Assembly (NCBI GenBank): GCA_039619475.1
Contig: CM077116.1
Coordinates: forward strand, 5,456,001-5,520,000
DNA: 64,000 bases
DNA from: Icerya purchasi
Lineage: Eukaryota; Arthropoda; Insecta; Hemiptera; Monophlebidae
Reading direction: 5' to 3'
The position numbers and the translations under genes are program-made. Shown one piece after another: positions 31,030 through 41,350 of this stretch; the stretch's first letter is position 1; every line of letters starts with the position of its first letter. The notes beneath the pieces were generated by a model, which was not told the origin of the DNA, ran no database searches, and worked only from the letters and a program-made list of their open reading frames with translations.

Positions 31030-33130
31030 AGATGAGTATGAAAAGATAACATGGTAAAATAGAAGAAAGGACATGTGTTGATATTCAGTGCGATACTGGA
31101 CGTAGGTTTTTCTCAATTTCTTCCATTCGTTTCGGTCTTAAGCTTCCTGAATCCAATTGTTTCCCGCTACCTGAACTATATCGTTATACCAACGAGTTTA
31201 CCAATATTTCTTCTCTTATGCAGTGACCACGATTCCAACACTGGTTTTATCCATCTATTATCCTTTCCCCTGGCTATGTACCCTGCCCAGGTGCACTTCA
31301 GTTCGGCCATTAGCTCCGTCACGTCACTAAGTTTGTTATTCTCCGGTATCCAGGTGTTTCGCTTTCGGTCGGACGGCCGCCTTATATTTAACATTAATCT
31401 TTTATACGCTTTTCGAGTCCTTCTTATCTTTCTGATATTTGCTTTTGTGAATGTCCATGTTTGTGAGCCATATGTAAAAACCGGCAGAACACACTGATTG
31501 TATAGTTTCCAAGCCTATTAGCATTTCCTCGTTTTTAAATACGTAACTTAGAATCCCGAAAGCTACCCATGCTAGTGATACTCTGCGATTTACTTCTGCC
31601 TGCATCATCATTTTCTTATCAGTCGTAATTTTTTGTCCGAGATACACTTTGACTGTTCCCACTTCTGTATTATCTATTTCCATTCGTACACTTTCTCGAG
31701 TATTTGTCATTACTTTTGTCTTATGTAAGTTTAATTTGATTGTATGTTTAATTAACATCATTTGGAGCTCTTTTGCGCTGGTGCTTAGTAGTGCTACATC
31801 ATCTGCAAATCTTAAATGGTTTAAATATTTTCCATCGATTCTTATACCCACAGGGCTCCAGTCTAATTTCCTGAATATGCCTTTCAAAGCAGCAATAAAC
31901 AATTTCGGTGATTATGTATCTTCTTGTCTTATACCTCTTTCCATTGGTATCTTTTTAGTATTATTCCATAAATCTACATCGTCGCAGACTGGTAGATGTT
32001 CTTAATTAGCTGTATATAGTCCTCGCTAATTCCATAGCTACGTAACGAATCCATTATAGCCTATACCTCCATTGAATTAAATGCCTTTTCGACACCTAAC
32101 ATAAAGTTTTATATTATATTTTTCTCATTTTTATATCAGCTTTATATTATTCGAGTAAATAATTTATACAACTCAGATAGTAAACTTATCGGCCTGTCGT
32201 TTCTTAGATTTTGTATGTCTCCTTTCTTATGTATTAAAACTATTTCCGCTTCCGTTCATTTTTGCGGAATAATTTTTCTTTTTAGGTATTTATTAAATAA
32301 ATTACATATTCTATTTACTAATGTGCTTCAACCGTGTTTAATCATTTCGGTTCATGTCTGGACCGGGTGCTTTGTTATTTTTTAAGGATCGAAGCGCTTT
32401 ATAAACCTCCTGTTTAGTTATTTTTAGGATGCTTTCCGTTCTTTTATTTCTACCTTGGTTTTGGTTATTCGACGATGTATCAGACCCTATTTTTGTATTA
32501 TGCACTTCAGTAAAGTAGTTTTCAACTTCTTCTGTTATTTTTTGTTTACCTGTTATCACTGTTCCATTTTCGACTTTTATGTTTGATGACAATTTTTTAC
32601 CAAAGATAGTATTTTTCTAAAGACTTTTGGGCCTTTATTCGCTTCAACTGTTTTCTCTCTGGCCAAATGGCTTGATAGTTAACTAAAGCCGGGCCATAAA
32701 GAAAACAAAAAAAAGACTGTTTTCTCTATTAGATTAGTGTTACATTTTCGAATATCGCTTCGCATCTGTTTTCTTATTATTATAGTTTATTTAGTTCTGC
32801 CTATTCGATCAGGTTTTTATTTTTATCCAGCTTCAGTTCTCACCTCTGTTTCAGCAGATCTTCACTTAGGTTTCTTGTTATTTTTTTCTCTACCACAGCT
32901 GTCTTCACTGCAGATGTCATTATGAATTTAGTTTCTTCTTCAATTTGCTTTTCTGGCCTGCTTTGTATATTCTGTTCCAGACCGTGTTGGTATCTTAATT
33001 TGTTGTGTTCTGATTTTCCTGTATTTACTCTTCCGGATGGACAACCCTTCCTATATTGAGTTCCATATTTTCCATTAATTTCCAGCCTATTTCTTACCAG
33101 TCTATGCCGTCATATACAGGCATCGATCAT
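31030..33130 (-). mobile_element. RTE-clade non-LTR retrotransposon, RT-containing relic
   Basis: In minus-strand order: an endonuclease-RT linker (33100-32740, KFIMTSAVKTAVVEKKITRN), RT start (32592-32338, ITKQEVYKALRSLKNNKAPG), a damaged stretch (32340-31910) giving MDSLRSYGISEDYIQLIKNI, GIRQED and SPKLF, then frame 31902-31402 with FIAALKGIFRKLDW, YLNHLRFADDVALLS (motif C FADD intact), KLNLHKTKVM and VYLGQKI, and finally 31394-31090 with LMAELKCTWAGYIARGKDNR and VAGNNWIQEA. The ELKWxWAGHxAR ... RW ... VAGxNWxxxAxDRxxW tail is characteristic of RTE-type insect elements. Endonuclease is missing or unreadable. Confidence 0.88.
31402..31902 (-). pseudogene. RTE-type reverse transcriptase palm and thumb (open 166-codon segment)
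   Basis: This is the longest intact piece of the RTE relic. It holds the palm motif LRFADDVALLS with both catalytic aspartates, then the HTIKLNLHKTKVMTN segment (motif D region) and VKVYLGQKITTDKKMM (motif E and thumb). The upstream part of the palm (motifs A and B) is in another frame across 31903-32100, so no full enzyme can be made. Confidence 0.88.
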
Positions 33131-33716
33131 AGACTCTGGTTATCGGTATTTATACACTGCTATTATTCTGCCTAATGCGTAAAACCTCATTGGTGACCAG
33201 TTTATATTAAAAAGCAGAGCTGCGTTACCGCGAAACCAAAACTGATACCAAAAATGTTCACTTTGACAAATGCATAGAGTACATTTAATCGGATAATTTC
33301 TTTATATTCGATCATCCTCGTTAGCAGTGGAGAGAGAGATTAAATTTTTACAATTAGAATAAACTGATGGTCTTAAGATGTTAACACTATTTCTACTCTA
33401 CTGGTTGGTGAATTTTTCGGAAAACAGTTTTAATGTCGAATAGTCGTGCTACTCTTTACAGATGACGATGATTTCAATGAAAGTCGCGATGATTAGGTTC
33501 TTTTTAAGAAGTATCCAATAGCAGTTTTAGCAATCGAAATATTTGCAGTGTAATGAAAGACGTGTCCCTATACTTAACGGAGTAATTATTTGGTGCGTCG
33601 AACTGAAATGCATCGTTTGTTGTTTAATAAAATTATATTCGCAACTACTTTTAGGTATTTTTTTAAAGTTAAAAAATCCTTTAGAGTGTCGGTTTTTAAA
33701 GTTTTCATCCTCAAGT
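33131..33716. other. Unassigned DNA
   Basis: The overlapping frames at 33527-33784 have no domain. No element recognised. Confidence 0.4.
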
Positions 33717-33717
33717 G

Positions 33718-33953
33718 TAAACAAAGTAAAATGAGTCGTCAGAGTGTCGGGGATTGTGTGAAGTTAAGATTTACAATGTACTAAGCCTGGCAGATCTGAA
33801 GAGAATATTAGGGCCAGTCCTTTACCTTCTCAGATCTTTCTCTGGATCCAATTATTTCAGGCTAGGTCAACGTGAGAGCAACTAATGAGAGACGTTTTGA
33901 ACTCATGACCTCCGGCTTGGAAGTCGAGCATCTTAACTGCTAGGCTACCCGTT
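33718..33953 (-). mobile_element. SINE family A, copy 3
   Basis: Read on the minus strand it begins GGGTAGCCTAGCAGTTAAGA (tRNA-like A box TAGCCTAGCAG), has a B-box-like GAGTTCAAAAC, then GCCTGAAATAATTGGATCCA, an ACTGGCCCT block, TTAGTACATTGTAAATCTTA and ACTTCACACAATCCCCGACA, and ends CATTTTACTTT. This matches copy 2 over nearly its full length, including the head. It is more diverged in the middle. Confidence 0.78.
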
Positions 33954-33959
33954 TAAGGA

Positions 33960-34870
33960 AAGGAAATGTAATTAAAATTTTAAACTATTTCCTTCATTCA
34001 ATATGTAATGGTTCAGCGGTGAAGGTATCTCCAATCTTCGCTTTTTCCATACCTTTTCTAAACTAAATAATAAGTTCAAAACTTCCATCCGTGTGTTCAA
34101 TTCTTACAGCTGAATAATTTCCTGTCATTCTTTTCATTTGGACCGCTTGTGCTAACAAATTCCTCATTTATTCTGACTCCTAAAGTGTGTATCAAGCTGT
34201 GCGCACCACCTTTTTTCTATTCTCTTCATTTGAGTGCACTATATCGCTATCTGATTTTCAATTTTTCATCGATCTGTATTCCCAGTTATTACGGCAGTGC
34301 AGATAATTTAGTTTACTGGTTCCTTCGCGCTGCTCCCTCTAACAGTTGAATTAATCGATAAACTTCCTGTTCGTAATATTCCTTTTCCGTCAAAGCACGC
34401 GTATACTACTATTATTCGTTATTCTTTTTCAGTCCTCACTTATTTTACCGTCTAATTGACACTCTCCCCTTACCTTGGCTTATATTTTCTCCGTTATTTA
34501 TTCCATTCTTCGCTTTAATCGTATGCGTCTTTAATTTATTTTTTTTCGATTTGTTTATTATTTCTTCTTCTCATTACTTTCTTGATCCCCATGAATTTGT
34601 TTGCGACGTCATGCTCTCGTTTAATATTCTTTCGCAACGGCGCTTTCTTCTGTCATTCAAATTTTTACGACTTTCCCAATCTTTATTGTCCATCTTTTAT
34701 ACACTTTCGCTTCTTTCCTTCGATGTTGCCCCTACTTTAGCCGAATTCATTTGCCCACTGCCAAAACTATACAACAATCCGATCTCTTTTCTGTTTCTTT
34801 AGGCACTTGTCTTTTAAACTAAGTTTCTGGATCATTTGGCTGGCACTTCTCTTTTCCCCCAAAGAAACAA
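33960..34870 (+). mobile_element. I-group non-LTR retrotransposon, 3' fragment, strongly decayed
   Basis: Near 34250-34340 the plus strand gives a damaged distal RNase H motif (CIPSYYGSADN with surrounding FSLLVPSRC). Frame 34551-34802 gives SSHYFLDPHEFVCDVMLSFN and ILSQRRFLLSFKFLRLSQSL, recognisable as a decayed version of the finger segment HPxExxCDxNHIFFECP. The region after 34802 resembles the 3' UTR of the other plus-strand copies, without a clean poly(A). Confidence 0.55.
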
Positions 34871-36049
34871 ACAAATCGCGACCTGTCGAGGCTTATATGT
34901 TTAATGCATTGAATTTATATATATGTGTACACAAGTGTAATTTCATCTAAAAATATCTTCGACTTTTTAAAGACTTTACGATAAATTGCAGCTGCAGTCA
35001 AAACGTCCTTCACGGTCGGACATTTCGTTGGTTATTGTTGAAATAAAGTTGTTCTTGATATTTTTCTTTCACAAATATTGACTTTAAACGGTGGAGACCA
35101 ACAGACAATCTGATCAGATAGAATATTTTTATGTTCGAGAAGAGGACGTAATTGCAGGACTTATGATTAAACGATAGTAAGAGGGAAAATTTCATTGCAT
35201 ATGTGTCTACGATTAAAGAGACGTTCATATAGGAGAAAAAGGTAAATCATTATCTAACCGATATGCCGACATAACGGATTTACATAATATATTAGAAGGA
35301 AATTGGGGCTCCGTATTATTCGTGTGGCTGTTTAAATAATCAAATAGATGGCGATCATTTTCACTGGCGGGAAGAGGAGTAGCAGTAAAATAGAACGCAC
35401 GATAAATCGATAATAAGCTACGAGTTCGTTGCTGGTATATAGTGTCGATGGCTGCTAAATTGCGATTTATGAAGAATTTTGTCCTGTGCGACTATTCGGC
35501 AAAGCAGCCCAAGGTAGAACGTGGGTGGAAAATCTGTCGTTCTTGTCAAAGCGTTAATTTTATACCGACATCGTTTTCCCTATATTCGATGTGGTTATTA
35601 AATGATATTTCGCGGGCCGCGAAGCGATACATTAGCGTCCTACCATCGATAACCGTAATGCTAGCGACTTGTGTTGTTAAAAACAAGCGTGTACCGAGGC
35701 AATTATCGATAGTGCGCAGCGGACTAAGATAAAAATACGAATTGCCTAATACACCGATGCAAATTTTACAGGCGCTCTATTTTTAGGTAACAGTTTCTTT
35801 TCACGTTACAAGGAGAAGGAACCGGTTGCAATGATGTGTTTGCTTTTAGCTGCCGGTTTATAGATATTTCGGCTGTATCCGCCATGTTGGCATTTTTAAA
35901 ACTGGCGCCAAGTAGGGCGGAATTTTTTTTATAATTCGTAATTCCACTCCCTTTGTTGTTGTTTTTTTTTTTTGATTTTTGTTTTTAGTTTTACAAATTA
36001 GATCCGAAATGTTTTTTATTTGTCCTTGAGCGCACCAGCGACCCGACAA
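34871..36049. other. Unassigned DNA with one unrecognised ORF
   Basis: An ATG frame at 35448-35732 (about 94 codons, containing GWKICRSCQSVNF) lies in a patch with more CpG than its surroundings. No known domain, no clear splice signals, and similar-sized chance frames exist elsewhere. The rest shows nothing. Confidence 0.4.
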
Positions 36050-36710
36050 CGCGATAAACTAAATATTAGAAAACTTAATAGCCGGTTAGAGATGGAAGAC
36101 ACAAAGGACGGTAGCAAAGGAACAACAGAAGACAATAGAGAGGAAAGGTTATAGGTTTACGTTATAGAGAATAGGAAGACCTATAACTAAAAGTTGGGCG
36201 TATAGAAGGGAGCGTTCGTTGAGGAGAGCAGAACAGTCGAAAAAATGTGATTAGAATCACAAATACGAGGAGGGTTGGTAACGTAAAGAGAGCAGTGAGG
36301 AGAAGGCGATGGAGCGAATCGAAAACGAGAAGAGAGTGGAATGACGGCAGACCGGAATAGGATGGAACTAGGGTAGAGAATGAGTGGAACCGATTGAATA
36401 AGACGGTCTTTCGAATAACGATTAGAGAATAAAGATGGACAAATGTTCAGCCAAAGTCCGGAATGATCGGAGGTGGATAGGAAAATGATGTTTGACGAGG
36501 GGAAAGAGCTGAGGAATAAATTACTGCGGGCGACTGAATTAAGGAGTAAAGCTGAGTCATTACATACTGAAATGACTAAGAACCCATAGAAAATCGATGA
36601 CGATAGAGCAGGACGAGAACAAAGTAGGGATGAGAGATCGAACTAAGAGAACGATATTATCAGATGGATGGGAAGGAGGAGAGGAGATGTCTTAAAGGGC
36701 ACCTTTAGAG

Positions 36711-37488
36711 TAGGCTTGGGCGATGTCTATATTTCTGCATCACGATACATCGGGAAGCACACATCGCGATGTCACGATGTATCACGATTTTTATGTTTCC
36801 AAAAAACAAAAAAACAGTACAGCTTAATTATATTACACAACTAGATGCTTAAGATTAAGGAGATATTAGTATATATAGTTTTCATTAATAAATAATTTAG
36901 CTTGCACTTAAGGTAATATTTAAGGTAATTCTTGCTTTCAGTTAAAAAAAAATAAAGGCGTTCAATAAATTTTCTTCCTTAACTTTTAACAAAATATATG
37001 AACATTAATGAAATAATGGAAAATAAAGTAATTGATGTAAAACGTAGAAATTTATGCATTTTTTATATTTTGAGCCAAAACAGTTTGCATTTCTGCATTT
37101 GTCGGGAGTAATGCTACTCTTTAACGTGTTATTACATTTCTCCCTGTGCTGAAAACCCTTTCTGAAGGTACACTGGGACCTTGAATTGCCAAGTGTATCT
37201 TTTGGCAAGATTTTTCATGCAAGGAAAAGAATCCTCGTAAATTTTCCCCTATGTCAATGAATTTTTCTCTAAACTAACTTTAGTCATCAGTAAGTAATTA
37301 TTGAGTTCATTATTAACTCTTTCAGATTAATTACTTGAATCAACAACATCCAACACCGCGATACATCGTGAAGGTTCGACAACACCACGATCCGTGATAC
37401 ATCGGTTTTCAAAAATTCGCGAAACCGTTTCGACGATGTTGATTCCACACCGGTTTTTCCCGATGTATCGATACATTGCTCAAGCCTA
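36711..37488 (-). mobile_element. hAT-superfamily element, internally deleted, with 8-bp target duplication
   Basis: The 778-bp element starts TAGGCTTGGGCGATGT and ends with the reverse complement of TAGGCTTGAGCAATGT (14 of 16 positions match). It is flanked by perfect 8-bp duplications CTTTAGAG (36703-36710 and 37489-37496), which fit the hAT consensus nTnnnnAn. Both subterminal regions carry repeated CGATACATCG-like motifs, a feature of hAT ends. Inside, on the minus strand near 37200-37060, is LAIQGPSVPSERVFSTGRNV, the C-terminal dimerisation segment of hAT transposases, followed by an in-frame stop. Most of the transposase is missing, so this copy is non-autonomous. Confidence 0.93.
37095..37208 (-). 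pseudogene. hAT transposase C-terminal dimerisation fragment
   Basis: The reading KIHLAIQGPSVPSERVFSTG matches the family pattern LAxPxTSxPSERxFSxxG of the hAT C-terminal domain. A stop follows ITR, and the reading then continues in the same frame with LLPTNAEMQTVLAQNIKNA. Too short to act. Confidence 0.85.
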
Positions 37489-37745
37489 CTTTAGAGTCGG
37501 AAACGATCAGGAATTTTTCAAAACCCACTTGTAGAGGAATTAAAAGAGATAGCACGAAGAATGAAGATCGATTCGGTTGAGAAGATAGAGGCAGAAGGAA
37601 GGAAGTCTGAAGGATTCGAAAGTGATAGAGCGAAGGGGAGGTAAACGCACCATCCGCGCCACCATCATTCTTGGAACTATCAGTGAAGATTAAAACATGG
37701 AAAGGAAAAGAGTAATTGAAGGATTTCAGTAATCTCAAATTCATC

Positions 37746-38350
37746 ATCATTGAATCTCGTGAATCTCTCGTGGAGATGTCGTGATTATGAGCTGGCCGTC
37801 TGATATATATAGGAGTCGCCAGTGATCTTCGTTGTGAGCCCCAGTCGAACATATTTTCTTCGAAACTTTTTCCTATAGCTATCCGGATGATCATGTCTGA
37901 TTATTTCGTTGGAACGCGGCCACGCCTTCTTTTTCCATCTACTTTTCCTTCAACGTCTCAAATCAATTTGCTTTTATTATATGATGATCAAAGTATTTCA
38001 GTGAACTACAAATTTTTATTCTGTTACGGATCAGTTTCTGTTGTACAATGTGAAGTTTTCTAGTTTCTCTAAGGATGTAGCGATTCTATTCCGTTGCCAA
38101 TCGGTAGAGAGTCCAAACGTCGGATCATGTGACACATCAGTTACTTGTTTGGACATTTCATAATACACGCGGGAATATACTACAGTATAGTTTTTCCTTG
38201 CTTACTGTATCATTATAGGTTTTATCCTATCAGCTTCTAACCTGGAGAACAGACGCTGACCAACAAGCTGTTCCTAACATGGAATGCAGATGCTACTGGA
38301 TTTCGTACGAGACACTATTTGTCTGAATAGCTCGCCTTTCTTTTGCTGTT
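37746..38350 (-). mobile_element. RTE/CR1-like retrotransposon ORF2 C-terminal fragment
   Basis: On the minus strand near 37960-37890 the sequence reads EGKVDGKRRRGRVPTKWSDM, preceded by ETRKLHIVQQKLIRNRIKIC. This is the common C-terminal tail pattern of RTE/CR1-type RTs (RLPxxxLxGKVxGKRxRGRPRxxWxDxI). It is followed by SQRRSLATPIYIRRPAHN and abuts the 5'-truncated I-group fragment. It is not the same family as the RTE relic at 31-33 kb. Frames shift repeatedly. Confidence 0.6.
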
Positions 38351-38665
38351 GACTGATTCTATAATTTTGTAACCTCCAATAATCTTAAATTAGCCTTCTC
38401 TGAAAAATTTGCGCTTCCGTCCATAAGCTTTAAAATTTTTTTCAGATGAAAAATCTTTATAATATTTTTCCACCTTTCATTTTAAGAAGTCCTACTTTTT
38501 ATGTATTGATGCACCTTCATTTTGTTTCTTTATGTAATAAAATTTCACCGATCTTAACTGCGCTAATTTTCGTTGCATTCATGGTTTTTCATTTCCACGG
38601 TTAAATTCCTTTCCGGTTCTAATTTTAATTTTATATTGAAATAACAAGCACTTATAATCGGCGAC
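38351..38665. other. Unassigned DNA
   Basis: No feature recognised in this stretch. Confidence 0.4.
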
Positions 38666-38728
38666 ACTCGAATTGCGCACCGTTGTTTACCTGGCCGACA
38701 GCTAAAAAAGGTTTAATAATCTAATCAC

Positions 38729-39098
38729 ACTCGAATTGCGCACCGGAAGTTTGCCGGTATGAAATATAAAAAAACGAACGAAAACGGCACCGGGACTATG
38801 ATATTTGTTGGACTCCAAAACTGATGGCCGCTTTATCGTATAACATTTGAATGTTCAGAGTGGCTTTCAACATTTTTACGCATCGTATTTCAAAAAATAG
38901 CCTATTTTTCGCAAACCTTTAAGGAGGATTTTTCTAAGTAACCGAAATGTTATTCCAAATAGCAAACGTTCCTCATCGAGATGCGATAAGACATTTTGGA
39001 AGTCACTGAAAGAGCGGCTTCTACTCATTTTTTAATTCCTTCGTCGATTTTATGAAATCCGTGGAGTTTTGTTTTTTAAAGCGGTGCGCAATTCGAGT
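38729..39098. mobile_element. Non-autonomous DNA element with perfect 17-bp terminal inverted repeats
   Basis: ACTCGAATTGCGCACCG at 38729-38745 is repeated in inverse orientation as CGGTGCGCAATTCGAGT at 39082-39098, bounding 370 bp. A third, direct copy of the same 17-mer lies upstream at 38666-38682, so the element may instead extend over 433 bp or have a duplicated end. No transposase frame is seen inside and no obvious target duplication flanks either boundary. A 17-mer occurring three times in 450 bp with correct polarity is unlikely by chance. Confidence 0.7.
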
Positions 39099-40208
39099 TC
39101 TCAACAGGCGGCCTTTGATAAATTGCTCGATATTGGTCAAGTTATTCTACCTGGTACGTGAAAATTTTCGCTATCGGATGAACAGCAGCAATTTCACGTT
39201 CTGTTCTACGATTGAACGTGTTGTTATAATAATGGGTTTCGGTAAATTTAATTTTATTCTATTTATTTCGACGACTTTATCAGGCTGCTGCATGGTGGCA
39301 TTTCACTATGAAAACTGGACAATTGTTTAGCACGTTCATTATCGCTTCGGCCAGTACATGTGTCACGATAAGAATAATTTACCGATTCAATTAGCGTAAA
39401 GATACACCAACTTTGTCGTTAACTTTCTCCGCGATTTCATCCGACGAAAATGTCTGTCCAATTTTGGCATAAAATCCAATCCTTATTGTACTTTTGCTAG
39501 ACACTCGTTTTCTGTGGCCTTTCTTTTATGTCTTTTGTTTGTTTTTTTAGAATTCATTTTATTTACAGTTGTACCGCTTTAAAAATACGCCTTAATACGG
39601 TTCTCTGAATACTGATGACTTTTTATAGGACAGAATTAATTTTTGTCGCTATGTAGCTTTTCGAAAAGTTTTAATCGTTTTATTGATAAGCGGTCGAATT
39701 GGTCGCTTTGTTCTTGTGATTTCAATTTAACTTCCCGTTAAAAAGGTAGCCAGAAACTGCTTGTTATTTAAAAATTTTAACCTGCACTTACTTGCAAATG
39801 GTTAGTGTTGGGGGCGACCGTGTTCAAAGCGACCACATTTAAAGCCGGCATCTAAAAGGGAGGGGAGAGGTAATTTCCTGGAAATGTCTGGTACACTACT
39901 ACAATGAACTACGAACATATTCTGTTAGGGTTCTCTTATAAATTGTGTAATTTCTAAATTCGTTATTATTTACTTTAAACTTGATATTTCTATGTTAACA
40001 TTTAACGGTATACAATATTATAAAAACGTAATTTAATGCAAAATGCCTAGGCAATGTATATAATTTTTGTTACTGTAAAATGATAATAGATGAATGGAGG
40101 CATATTCCCATCCGGTTTAATTTTTTTAATAAAACGCACCGTTGTCTAACGCTTCTATTCATATATTATCATTTCTAACAGTTTTAACAAAATAACTTGG
40201 CCGCTCAA
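39099..40208. other. Unassigned DNA
   Basis: No gene or element recognised. Frame 39052-39330 overlaps the inverted repeat and has no domain. Confidence 0.45.
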
Positions 40209-40214
40209 GTCGCA

Positions 40215-40275
40215 TATAATAATAATAATAATAACAATAATAATAATAACAATAATAATAATAATAATAATAATA
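40215..40275. repeat. (ATA)n microsatellite
   Basis: About 60 bp of ATA/AAT repeats with ACA variants. A similar ATA run lies at the other side of the neighbouring retrotransposon (about 41230-41243), so the element may have inserted into a microsatellite. Confidence 0.85.
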
Positions 40276-40299
40276 AAAATGTCTGAACACAGTCGTCCA

Positions 40300-41230
40300 A
40301 GTCTTTTTTTTTTCTTTCTCTGGACTCGCTGACAAAGAGCATTGACCCATGTTCGACAAGAAAGGAAAGCATTGCTGAATTAATTATTCAGATTCGTACG
40401 CGGTCAGATATCGCATCAATGAAGGATACAAGGGGAGCGACAACAGTTAACGAAGGAAGGGAGAGAACAGATGCAGCACTATAGGGAGCAGGAATATTAC
40501 GTCTCAGAAGTTGAGAGTAAAGAAGGAAACGTTCAGACGACAGTGTGGAACATTCGAAAAGAATGTGGTTAGAATTACATTCGTGGGCATCATTTGGAGG
40601 ATGTAGCGGACAGTAAGGGGAGAGTCTGAAAATCGATAGCGAGATGAAGGAAGCAAACTATGATCGAAACGCAATCGACATAAAGAGGAAATAAAATAGC
40701 GCTGCTGCAAAGACGGAAATTCATGGAACCAAGGATTAACTGGAATATATGGCTGAATAGAAAGATAAAGGGAAAACTGGTTAGAAAAGGAGGAAGGATA
40801 TGAGTCTGACCAAAACCTATAATGGAATTTTTTAGACAATACAAATAAAAGTTATTAGCAGTGAACTTATTAATGGGGAGTCCATTAACAGCTGCACCGC
40901 GAGACAACCGATCAACTCTTTCGTTTCCTTCTATACCAACATGGCCTGGAATCCAAAGGAACTCGATCTGAATGTGGTAAGTTTGGAAGAGGTTATGGAT
41001 AATCGAGCGAATACGAAGAATGACTGGATCACAAGAAGGATGAGGAAAAACAGATGAGATAGTTTGTAAAACACTTTTAGCATCAGAGATAATTAGGAAT
41101 TTATTATTGTCTCGTATTAAGGATATGTAAAGAATGGCTCTTAATATCGCAACCGATGCTGCAAAGAAAATAGAGCAAGTTGGAGGAAGTTTATAACTTT
41201 CAAAGTAGTTGTGAACAGCAGAGTCGAACA
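40300..41230 (-). mobile_element. I-group non-LTR retrotransposon, 3' fragment, well-preserved RNase H
   Basis: The minus-strand frame 41231-40590 is open for 213 codons and starts FDSAVHNYFESYKLPPTCSI, followed by NNKFLIISDAKSVLQTISSV (catalytic Asp region) and IQIEFLWIPGHVGIEGNERV with DRLSRGAAV (distal motif with His and Asp). A frame shift leads to 40839-40504 with SKKFHYRFWSDSYPSSFSNQ, SSLCRLRFDHSLLPSSRYRF and the decayed finger. The 3' UTR ends at a T run near 40305-40313. Only about 930 bp of the element is present, again a 5' truncation. Confidence 0.9.
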
Positions 41231-41257
41231 TAATAATAATAATAAAAAGAATCCGAT

Positions 41258-41350
41258 GGTCGCTCTGAACACCATTATTATTGGGTCGCTCTGAACACCA
41301 TTATTAGTGGGTCGCTCTGAACACCATTATTAGTGGGTCGCTCTGAACAC
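41258..41350. repeat. 26-bp minisatellite, about 3.6 copies
   Basis: Unit GGTCGCTCTGAACACCATTA plus TTAGTG repeats three times with one variant, and a partial fourth unit ends at 41350. It starts about 30 bp beyond the 5'-truncated end of the neighbouring retrotransposon. Confidence 0.92.

Larger units (their letters stand above)
36050..37745 (-). mobile_element. I-group non-LTR retrotransposon, 3' fragment, split by a hAT element
   Basis: The minus strand from about 37745 reads FHVLIFTDSSKNDGGADGAF and FEKFLIVSDSK (RNase H with its catalytic aspartates). There it is interrupted by a hAT insertion (36711-37488). Beyond it, from about 36700, it resumes with PSDNIVLLVRSLIPTLFSSC and IVIDFLWVLSHF (distal RNase H motif, Gly replaced). 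The remaining part to about 36050 is the decayed finger region and 3' UTR. Endonuclease and RT are absent. Confidence 0.78.

Noticed and set aside
35448..35732. A small gene with a CRSC motif
   Set aside because: No domain, no homologue recalled, no splice or promoter support. Mentioned in the region entry only.
40159..40359. A Tyr-rich protein on the minus strand
   Set aside because: It is the translation of the ATA microsatellite.
41258..41350. A CRISPR-like array
   Set aside because: The 26-bp units are directly adjacent with no spacers, so it is a minisatellite in eukaryotic DNA.
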